Shown: piece by piece, positions 1-3,899 of the stretch
How the letters are laid out: the number at the start of each line of letters is the position of its first letter
How positions within the stretch are numbered: the stretch's first letter is position 1
Assembly (NCBI GenBank): GCA_021791135.1
Contig: JAJYXD010000026.1
Coordinates: forward strand, 1-8,263
Length of the DNA stretch: 8,263 bases
Source: a bacterium
Lineage (GTDB): Bacteria > Patescibacteriota > Minisyncoccia > UBA6257 > GWB1-50-10
Reading direction: 5' to 3'
The notes under the pieces: generated by a model
Databases searched by the model: none
Told to the model about the DNA's origin: nothing
Seen by the model: only the letters and a program-made list of their open reading frames with translations
Translations under genes and position numbers: made by a program

Positions 1-213
1 CGGCCCGAAACCCGGGGTACCGGTCGGGTCAACCGAGATCATCCCCGACCCGCTCCCCGGCACTTGCCCCGCACTGGGACCAGTGAACGCTTGCGCCTTA
101 CGCGCAAGCGAAACTCCAAATATCAAATACCAAATTCCAAATAAAACTACAATCACCAAGAACCAAACGGCGACTTTTCTATTACGCACAAATTTTCTCG
201 GAGAATTTAACAT
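1..213 (-). CDS. Exported or membrane-anchored protein, N-terminal part (runs off left edge)
   Basis: An open frame starts at ATG 213-211 and reaches the window edge without a stop (71 codons visible). The product has a basic start (MLNSPRKFVRNRK), a hydrophobic segment at about residues 14-34, and then SLARKAQAF, which looks like a signal-peptidase site after AQA. A Gly/Ser/Pro-rich stretch follows (TGPSAGQVPGSGSG) and leads into MISVDPTGTPGFGP. Such a start is common in surface-exposed, often repetitive CPR proteins, but the family cannot be named from this fragment. The start overlaps the stop of the four-helix-bundle gene by 7 nt (207-213), so translational coupling is plausible. The sequence coding for the membrane helix also forms the left arm of the inverted repeat around that gene. 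A 9-bp hairpin (88-96/102-110) lies at the cleavage-site codons. Confidence 0.6.
   Translation of the reverse strand, partial: MLNSPRKFVRNRKVAVWFLVIVVLFGIWYLIFGVSLARKAQAFTGPSAGQVPGSGSGMISVDPTGTPGFGP
111..144 (+). repeat. Left arm of inverted repeat around the four-helix-bundle gene
   Basis: Positions 124-144 are the exact reverse complement of 579-599 (21 of 21). The match continues outward to 111/612 with 10 of 13 positions identical. The unit is AT-rich and built from CCAAAT/ATTTGG words. This arm lies inside the coding sequence for the membrane helix of the leftmost gene. Confidence 0.75.
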
Positions 214-572
214 TTTTCTATAATTGAAGAAAATATTTTTTTCAACTCGAGTGATTCGAATACAAGTGAGCTCCCCTCTTCTTCAAATTTTTCCTCATTT
301 GCGGCAATGATTAATCGCAACCAATAACCTGATTCCTTCGCTTCTTTACGAGAAATTTTTAATCGCATTACGAAATCCTTTTTACTAAAGGCCTCATTTG
401 CCTCAATATAATTCGCCCCAACCGAACCGGAAGAACGTATTACTTGTTTTCCGTCTTCAATATTAGCTATCGTCTTTGGTATTTTTCTTATAAATTCTCT
501 CACTTGCTTTGCAAATTGAAACGTCCTTTCCTCAAGATCAAACGGCCGTTCTCTTTTTTGGTCATTCGTCAT
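207..572 (-). CDS. Four-helix-bundle protein (23S rRNA-IVP/S23 family)
   Basis: A 121-residue protein of the usual length for the family (TIGR02436/PF05635 type). The family signature is clear: an aromatic/acidic N-terminus (FDLEERTFQFAKQVREFI), then the SSGSVGANYIEANEA region at about residues 47-61, then a helix with KEAKESGYWLRLI. Family members were first found in intervening sequences of 23S rRNA genes and also occur as free-standing genes. The four-helix fold is known, but a molecular function is not settled. Start ATG 572 fits the family N-terminus, and no Shine-Dalgarno sequence precedes it. The gene lies between two AT-rich inverted-repeat arms (111-144 and 579-612), like a small cassette. 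Its TAA is overlapped by the ATG of the next gene. The cupredoxin gene ends 47 nt upstream, and the right arm fills that gap. Confidence 0.93.
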   Translation of the reverse strand: MTNDQKRERPFDLEERTFQFAKQVREFIRKIPKTIANIEDGKQVIRSSGSVGANYIEANEAFSKKDFVMRLKISRKEAKESGYWLRLIIAANEEKFEEEGSSLVFESLELKKIFSSIIEKC

Positions 573-578
573 TGGAGC

Positions 579-612
579 TTATTTGGAATTTGGTATTTGT
601 AATTTGGATTTT
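579..612 (+). repeat. Right arm of inverted repeat around the four-helix-bundle gene
   Basis: Partner of 111-144, with a perfect 21-nt core at 579-599. It lies wholly in the gap between the cupredoxin stop (620-622) and the four-helix-bundle start (572). Next to it, 612-620/625-633 form a 9-bp hairpin over the cupredoxin stop codon. No T-run follows that hairpin on either strand, so it is not called a terminator. Confidence 0.75.
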
Positions 613-619
613 CGTCATC

Positions 620-1135
620 CTATGGGATGACGATGACGGTTCCTTGTATCTTCCCCGATGGAGGGCAATGATCCCTGCACTCGAAGACGAACGTCCCTGT
701 ACCTGTGGTCTGAAACGACACCTGTTTTGTTTCTCCCTTTTTCACCATGGTGTAAAGCCCTGTGTAGGGCATGGAAAAATCAAAATCCACTCCTACCGCC
801 GTGAGATTAATCTGCACGAGGTTTCCGTTTTTCACCGTAATCGAATCCGGATTAAATCCGTTCTCCGAAACCGTCATAGAGAAAATACCGAGCGTCTGCG
901 GCACGTTCGGCGCGGCAGGCGCTTCGTGGACCGGCACGGTAAGCGTCGCGTTCTTCGGGACCTCGGATGTGTACTCTCCCTTCGAAATAACCGTTTCTCC
1001 AGAAGATGGGTTCCCTTCCGGCGCCGCCGGTCCGTTCTGGGGCGTTTGCGCATTTCTGAAGAAGATACCGATCACGATACCTCCAAAAACCACAACACCG
1101 AGAACGATTACTATCGTAATCTGCTTTTTCGTCAT
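620..1135 (-). CDS. Membrane-anchored cupredoxin-domain protein
   Basis: A 171-residue protein. The start is ATG 1135, because the membrane segment (residues 6-26, TIVIVLGVVVFGGIVIGIFF) begins six residues later and an extended -10 promoter ends just upstream. A longer in-frame reading up to 1234 would place the start upstream of that promoter and code through repeats. After a Pro/Ala/Gly-rich linker (residues 31-60), a cupredoxin-like beta domain covers about 75-171 (FSMTVSENGFNPDSITVKNG, GLYTMVKKGETKQVSF, GTGTFVFEC). The C-terminal loop reads ECRDHCPPSGKIQG, giving C153, H156 and C157. This has the C-x2-H of type 1 sites or the C-x3-C of CuA-like sites, but the expected later His or Met is absent, and the usual first His is replaced by DFDF (117-120). 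Copper binding is therefore uncertain. The domain probably lies outside the cytoplasmic membrane. Confidence 0.85.
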   Translation of the reverse strand: MTKKQITIVIVLGVVVFGGIVIGIFFRNAQTPQNGPAAPEGNPSSGETVISKGEYTSEVPKNATLTVPVHEAPAAPNVPQTLGIFSMTVSENGFNPDSITVKNGNLVQINLTAVGVDFDFSMPYTGLYTMVKKGETKQVSFQTTGTGTFVFECRDHCPPSGKIQGTVIVIP

Positions 1136-1144
1136 CCTTGTTTC

Positions 1145-1153
1145 ATTATAGCA
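1145..1153 (-). promoter_or_regulatory. Extended -10 promoter of the cupredoxin gene
   Basis: The minus strand reads TGC-TATAAT (TG at 1153-1152, TATAAT at 1150-1145), a perfect -10 with the TGN extension. The predicted start site, about 1138, leaves a leader of only about 3 nt before ATG 1135. No convincing -35 is seen. Confidence 0.7.
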
Positions 1154-1199
1154 GAAGAGTGGGCAAGGAATGTAGCAGTGATGGGTATTTGAGACATTG

Positions 1200-1240
1200 C
1201 CCTCCAAGCTCTCCAAGTCTCCCAAGCTCCCCAAGTCCCA
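1200..1240 (-). repeat. Short tandem repeat (CTTGGGAG-like unit)
   Basis: On the minus strand about four imperfect copies of a 9-10 nt unit (CTTGGGGAG, CTTGGGAGA, CTTGGAGAG, CTTGGAGGG) lie just before the palindrome at 1241-1276. No coding role is seen. Confidence 0.6.
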
Positions 1241-1276
1241 GTCCTCAAAAAATCACATATGTGAAAATTTGAGGAC
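1241..1276 (+). repeat. GTCCTCA palindrome, copy 1 (imperfect)
   Basis: A 36-bp palindrome centred on CACATATGTG. The left arm is GTCCTCAAAAAATCACAT, and the right arm pairs at 15 of 18 positions. It is the diverged partner of the perfect copy at 1892-1927. It lies about 90 bp upstream of the cupredoxin promoter and downstream of the PaaX/Cas2-like gene. Confidence 0.85.
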
Positions 1277-1344
1277 ATTTCCTTCACTTCCTCACTTCCT
1301 CTCCTCACTCTCTCTCTCCTCCTCTTCCTCGCTCTCTCTTCCTT
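1277..1344. other. Polypyrimidine/polypurine low-complexity tract
   Basis: About 68 nt that are almost entirely C/T on the plus strand (G/A on the minus strand) directly after the stop of the PaaX/Cas2-like gene. It contains runs of CTCTCTCTCTCC. No gene is seen. A structural role in the transcript 3' end, or simple slippage, is possible. Confidence 0.6.
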
Positions 1345-1349
1345 TACGG

Positions 1350-1868
1350 CTACAGAAGGTGAAAATGTTTTTTTAATTCCCCGTCCCCTTCCAATACGTC
1401 AATCAACATTACTTTGCAGTAACCATGAAGATTGTTCGTCACCACGAATTTCCAGAATTCCTCGGACATTTTATAAGGCGCTATCCACACACTTTTCTGT
1501 AGCTGAAAAAAGTTAGATTCTTTAAGCGCGCGAAGAAGCACGAAACGTTTTGCATTCTCTTTTACGGGCACGTCAAAACTAATCAACCGCCACTTCCCGT
1601 CCCACTTCGTTCTCGACTCGTTAGGCTTTTTTCTCTTTCGATAACGGGAGAAGAAAAGAATGCCTTTCGAGGTAAGTTTATATGCGTCGCCGCTTTTTGA
1701 AATGAGACCGCGCACCTGGAGACGTTGGAGACTCTGACGGAAATATTTTTTTCGATCGTGCCGCGCGAGTAGTTCTTCTACTACCGCGCATCCCACCGCG
1801 TTCACGGCACCAAAAAGCTCGCAGATTTCCCTCACGTGTCGCTGTGCACCGCCAGAGGTTTTTGCCAT
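1350..1868 (-). CDS. PaaX-like regulator with winged helix and Cas2-fold C-terminal domain
   Basis: A 172-residue protein. The N-terminal half (about 10-80) looks like a winged helix: a helical region, KKYFRQSLQRLQVRGLISKSG as recognition helix and wing entry, then YKLTSKGILFF and a basic tail RYRKRKK. The C-terminal half (about 93-165) has the Cas2/PaaX-C ferredoxin-like pattern: WRLISFDVP with D99 at the Cas2 metal-binding Asp position, LLRALKESNFFQLQKSVWIAPY, and a final strand KVMLIDV. Proteins of this shape are common in CPR genomes and are often labelled Cas2. No cas1, cas effector or CRISPR array is present here, so a transcriptional regulator is more likely than an adaptation nuclease. 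ATG 1868 is preceded by TATAAT with 6 nt between, so the mRNA is probably leaderless. Palindromes on both sides (1241-1276 and 1892-1927) are candidate operators. Confidence 0.8.
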   Translation of the reverse strand: MAKTSGGAQRHVREICELFGAVNAVGCAVVEELLARHDRKKYFRQSLQRLQVRGLISKSGDAYKLTSKGILFFSRYRKRKKPNESRTKWDGKWRLISFDVPVKENAKRFVLLRALKESNFFQLQKSVWIAPYKMSEEFWKFVVTNNLHGYCKVMLIDVLEGDGELKKHFHLL

Positions 1869-1874
1869 ATTTCT

Positions 1875-1883
1875 ATTATATCA
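1875..1883 (-). promoter_or_regulatory. Extended -10 promoter of the PaaX/Cas2-like gene (leaderless)
   Basis: The minus strand reads TGA-TATAAT (TATAAT at 1880-1875). The expected start site falls on the A of ATG 1868. The -35 position (1898-1903, TTTTTT) lies inside the perfect palindrome 1892-1927, so a protein bound there would block the promoter. Confidence 0.75.
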
Positions 1884-1891
1884 TTTCTATT

Positions 1892-1927
1892 GTCCTCAAA
1901 AAATCACATATGTGATTTTTTGAGGAC
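1892..1927 (+). repeat. GTCCTCA palindrome, copy 2 (perfect, 36 bp)
   Basis: A perfect 18+18 palindrome with left arm GTCCTCAAAAAATCACAT and core CACATATGTG. It lies between the trxB 3' end and the PaaX/Cas2-like promoter and covers the -35 position of that promoter. It could be an operator, a terminator-like hairpin for the upstream transcript, or a mobile palindrome. The near copy at 1241-1276 shows it is a repeat. Confidence 0.9.
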
Positions 1928-1956
1928 TGCTCAAATACCTCCAGCACTTTCAATAC

Positions 1957-1982
1957 TTTCAAAATCTGTTTTCAAAATCTGT
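1957..1982 (+). repeat. 13-bp tandem duplication
   Basis: TTTCAAAATCTGT is present twice head to tail (1957-1969 and 1970-1982) in the AT-rich gap after trxB. A partial related copy lies upstream (CTTTCAATACTTTCAA). Nothing else is seen in 1928-2021. Confidence 0.8.
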
Positions 1983-2021
1983 TTTTAATTCCTTACTCTC
2001 CACAATCCCCAGCTCCTCGTT

Positions 2022-3032
2022 TCATTTTCTTTCCACACCGCGAAGATAATCGTTGATGTTCAATACTGCTTTCACCGCATCCCCTGCGGAGATGTTATTT
2101 TGCTTGTAGAGCACGTCCGTCGCGTCCCCCGCGGCCCAGACTCCGGGAACCGAGGCGCGCTGAGTTTTATGATCGACAACTACCTCTCCCCGCTCGTTTA
2201 AGGCAACAAGACCCTTCAAGAGATCACCGTTCGGAATAATGCCTATCTCCACGAATACCCCCTGCACGGCAAGTGTTTTCACCCCGTTAGAAATCTCGCC
2301 CGCGCTCTGCGCGCCCGAAGGGCCTAAGGGCGGGCTATTTCTAACGGGGTGAATTTCTCCAGGAGCTAACTCTTTATACTCGAGTCCGGTTACAGCCTTA
2401 TCGCCAAGAACTCGTTTCGTCTCCGCATTCAAGAGCACGGTTACCTTCGGCGACGCCTTGATGCGTTCCTGGGTGACTGCATCGCCCTTCAAGCTGTCGC
2501 GGTGATGCAGGAGGAAAATTTTATTCGCGTAAGGGATGAGATCCTCAACCGCCTCGAGTCCCGCATTTCCCCCTCCGACAACCGCCACGTCCATTCCCCC
2601 GAAAAGCGGCGCATCACAGGTGGAACAGTACACCACGCCTTTTCCTTCGAGCTCCTTTTCTCCCGGCACGTCGAGTTTTCGTCTCCGTGACCCGGCGGTA
2701 AGAAGCACCGTCTTCGCTTCGAATGTTTTTCCGTCTCTGGTCGTTATTTTGAACGAGGGAATGTCTCCCTGAATACGCTCGACGCGCTCCACAAAATCCC
2801 CCTCCACGATATCAATGCCTTCGTGATGGGACTTCAGATGCTGTTCCATTTTTTGTCCGAGTTCGAATCCCGATATCTCGACTTCGCCTATCCAGTTGCC
2901 GATCTTATCGGACACGAGCGACTGCCCGCCGAACGTGTCGGTGATGAGCGCCGTCTTTATTTTTTTCCGAGCGGCATACACCCCCGCAGCTACACCCGCA
3001 GGACCGCCACCGATGATTACGAGATCATGCAT
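2022..3032 (-). CDS. trxB: Thioredoxin-reductase/AhpF-type flavoprotein with an inserted palindrome-encoded segment
   Basis: A 336-residue pyridine-nucleotide disulfide oxidoreductase. ATG 3032 is chosen because MHDLVIIGGGPAG is the canonical start. A longer reading from TTG 3074 adds a polar, unconserved stretch. Motifs in order: FAD-binding GGGPAG (8-13), redox CSTC (136-139), pyridine-nucleotide-binding GGGNAG (153-158), and the second FAD motif AAGD (300-303). The C-terminus (VLYKQNNISAGDAVKAVLNINDYL) resembles AhpF and TrxB. The usual HRRxxxR phosphate-binding motif is HHRDSLKG here (176-183), so NADPH specificity is not certain. Residues 228-251, beginning HPVRNSPPLG, are extra and coded by a palindromic element. 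Without them the loop reads GEI-KTLAVQGVFVEIG as in normal homologues. Inferred role: reducing the glutaredoxin coded upstream in the same set. Length exceeds the usual ~310 residues mainly because of the insertion. Confidence 0.95.
   Translation of the reverse strand: MHDLVIIGGGPAGVAAGVYAARKKIKTALITDTFGGQSLVSDKIGNWIGEVEISGFELGQKMEQHLKSHHEGIDIVEGDFVERVERIQGDIPSFKITTRDGKTFEAKTVLLTAGSRRRKLDVPGEKELEGKGVVYCSTCDAPLFGGMDVAVVGGGNAGLEAVEDLIPYANKIFLLHHRDSLKGDAVTQERIKASPKVTVLLNAETKRVLGDKAVTGLEYKELAPGEIHPVRNSPPLGPSGAQSAGEISNGVKTLAVQGVFVEIGIIPNGDLLKGLVALNERGEVVVDHKTQRASVPGVWAAGDATDVLYKQNNISAGDAVKAVLNINDYLRGVERK
2278..2353. mobile_element. Palindromic element inserted in frame in trxB
   Basis: Perfect 17-bp arms (TTCACCCCGTTAGAAAT at 2278-2294; complement at 2337-2353) enclose a GC-rich centre that can extend the stem with a bulge (CGCCCGCGC against GGGCGGGC). 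The coding insertion is 72 nt (2280-2351), exactly 24 codons, so the trxB frame is kept. The ends match the inverted repeats of the GIY-YIG remnant at 3648-3848 over 11-12 bases (CCCGTTAGARA). It is comparable in principle to Rickettsia palindromic elements, which are also found inside proteins. Confidence 0.85.
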
Positions 3033-3092
3033 AACGTGTTCATTCTGTCTCTTTTTCGAAGAGTTTGCAAACAAAAAGCAATCCGAAGTTAG

Positions 3093-3209
3093 TTAGTTAT
3101 CGTCGCCGCCGCTTTCTTCCTCGTTTTCCACCTGTACAAGAGGAACCTTGCAGGTGGGACACTCGCCGGGATCCACGTCGGTGTAACCACAATCGGGACA
3201 TTGATACAT
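3093..3209 (-). CDS. Small rubredoxin-like zinc-ribbon protein (38 aa)
   Basis: The frame ATG 3209 to TAA 3093-3095 codes MYQCPDCGYTDVDPGECPTC followed by KVPLVQVENEEESGGDDN. It has two CxxC knuckles, C4-x2-C7 and C17-x2-C20, spaced as in rubredoxin-like or zinc-ribbon domains, and an acidic disordered tail. It can bind one iron or zinc ion. The 9-residue spacing between knuckles is far shorter than in true rubredoxin, so zinc is more likely than redox iron. It lies between the glutaredoxin gene (35-nt gap) and trxB (60-nt gap) on the same strand, so a shared transcript is likely. Its function is unknown; a small accessory of thiol or metal metabolism is a guess. Confidence 0.8.
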   Translation of the reverse strand: MYQCPDCGYTDVDPGECPTCKVPLVQVENEEESGGDDN

Positions 3210-3244
3210 AACGCTTAGGGTGCTAACGACCTTGAGAATGGTTT

Positions 3245-3475
3245 CTATTTAATTCCGAGCTTTCTCGCAATCCCCGATCGATTGAATCCTACGAATATTT
3301 CGCCGTCGATGTCCACCACCGGAACTCCCATCTGATGCGATTTGTGCGCCATCTCTTCACGCGCTCGCACATCGAGCGCGACATCCTTCTCCTGATATTC
3401 AACGTGGTGTTTCGCCAAAAACTCCTTGAGCATCCGGCAATATACGCAGTTGGGAGTAGAATAAACGATGATCAC
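3245..3475 (-). CDS. Glutaredoxin-like protein (YruB/NrdH type)
   Basis: A 76-residue thioredoxin-fold protein with IVYSTPNCVYC, in which C10-x2-C13 is the redox pair. GVPVVDIDGEIFVGFNRSGI (residues 50-69) holds the conserved cis-Pro and the Gly-Phe that in this group replaces the glutathione-binding segment. The length fits YruB-like or NrdH-like glutaredoxins, which take electrons from a thioredoxin-reductase-type flavoprotein rather than from glutathione. The trxB-like gene 200 nt downstream is the natural partner. The start is GTG 3475. An overlapping ATG at 3477 is out of frame and stops at once. The stop of the SPW gene lies 1 nt upstream, so the two are translationally coupled. Confidence 0.92.
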   Translation of the reverse strand: MIIVYSTPNCVYCRMLKEFLAKHHVEYQEKDVALDVRAREEMAHKSHQMGVPVVDIDGEIFVGFNRSGIARKLGIK

Positions 3476-3476
3476 A

Positions 3477-3647
3477 TTATTGCTCTTGATTGTTCCCCGA
3501 GAGATTCCACAGGGAGAAGATTATAGCGAGCGCTCCTATGAGCAGATTGTTCCAGGAAACAAGATTCAGGGAGGAAAACCCGAGAATCCACGGCGAGAGG
3601 ATAAGCCACACCCCCAATCCCAGAACGACCCAGTGATTCCACTTCAT
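3477..3647 (-). CDS. SPW-motif small membrane protein (56 aa)
   Basis: The frame ATG 3647 to TAA 3477-3479 codes MKWNHWVVLGLGVWLILSPW, then ILGFSSLNLVSWNNLLIGAL and AIIFSLWNLSGNNQEQ. The diagnostic Ser-Pro-Trp is at residues 18-20, at the end of the first of two membrane helices (about 6-24 and 32-48). This fits the SPW family (PF03779), found in bacterial and archaeal membranes with no proven function. This protein carries a single unit. Its ATG overlaps the TGA of the GIY-YIG remnant frame as ATGA (3644-3647), and the bases just before the start belong to the repeat TTCTCTAACGGG, so no Shine-Dalgarno sequence is seen. It is the first intact gene after the promoter at 3864-3872 and is followed at once by the glutaredoxin gene. 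Confidence 0.85.
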   Translation of the reverse strand: MKWNHWVVLGLGVWLILSPWILGFSSLNLVSWNNLLIGALAIIFSLWNLSGNNQEQ

Positions 3648-3830
3648 CCCGTTAGAGAAAGGAAGCGCTTTAAGCGGTTCCTTAAATACCTTTTACCCAT
3701 TCCTGTTTTCAAATATTGTTCTCTTACCCTTGCATCATGATCATTCACGCATGCTTCATAGTAGAGAAGAGTAAAAGGTCCTCGCCCTTTTGTTGATGTA
3801 ACCATATTTTAGTATGTAGGTATAAATCAC
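3644..3830 (-). pseudogene. GIY-YIG nuclease gene with internal deletion and frameshift
   Basis: Two pieces of a small GIY-YIG nuclease remain. The N-terminal piece is GTG 3830 to about 3807, reading (M)IYTYILK, the first beta strand. In a different frame, ATG 3805 to TGA 3644 gives 53 residues: MVTSTKGRGPFTLLYYEACV, NDHDARVREQYLKTGMGKRY, LRNRLKRFLSLTG. From memory, this matches the C-terminal half of the small GIY-YIG proteins common in CPR (STKGRGPF, YYEAC, EQYLKTG, KNRLK, LTG end). The middle is missing: the YxG strand, the catalytic Arg helix and the EH segment, roughly 30-40 residues. The product cannot be an active nuclease. The 53-codon frame could still be translated and, through ATGA, hand ribosomes to the SPW gene. 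Confidence 0.8.
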
Positions 3831-3848
3831 AGTAGGTTCTCTAACGGG
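3648..3848 (-). mobile_element. Decayed GIY-YIG cassette with 12-bp inverted ends
   Basis: CCCGTTAGAGAA (3648-3659) and its exact reverse complement (3837-3848) bracket the GIY-YIG remnant. The upstream end lies 6 nt before the GTG start. The other end codes the last codons of the nuclease frame (Ser-Leu-Thr-Gly). The outer bases match the ends of the palindrome inside trxB. It is interpreted as a decayed mobile cassette, and mobility is inferred only. Confidence 0.65.
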
Positions 3849-3863
3849 ATAAATACTCTTTTC

Positions 3864-3872
3864 ATTATACCA
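3864..3872 (-). promoter_or_regulatory. Extended -10 promoter of the SPW-glutaredoxin-zinc ribbon-trxB set
   Basis: The minus strand reads TGG-TATAAT (TATAAT at 3869-3864). A poor -35 (CCGATA, 3892-3887) sits 17 bp upstream. The expected start is about 3857, just outside the GIY-YIG cassette, so its transcript would carry the whole remnant as a leader of about 210 nt before the SPW gene. Confidence 0.7.
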
Positions 3873-3899
3873 CAGGATACCGGAGTTATCGGTAGCTAT

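Noticed and set aside
612..633. Terminator hairpin at the cupredoxin stop
   Set aside because: The 9-bp stem is real but no T-run follows on either strand. The repeated GTCATC codons explain it as coding sequence.
509..1192. Long plus-strand open frame (227 codons)
   Set aside because: It is antisense to the cupredoxin gene. The translation is rich in Arg/His with no domain, and the minus-strand frame has clear family motifs and a promoter.
1136..1234. N-terminal extension of the cupredoxin frame to 1234
   Set aside because: It would place the start upstream of a perfect extended -10 and code through tandem repeats. ATG 1135 gives a proper membrane anchor.
1241..1927. CRISPR array next to a Cas2-like gene
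   Set aside because: There are only two palindromes 650 bp apart with a gene between them. No regularly spaced repeats or spacers are present.
3033..3074. N-terminal extension of trxB to TTG 3074
   Set aside because: The extra 14 residues are polar and lie before the canonical MHDLVIIGGGPAG start. ATG 3032 is the better start.
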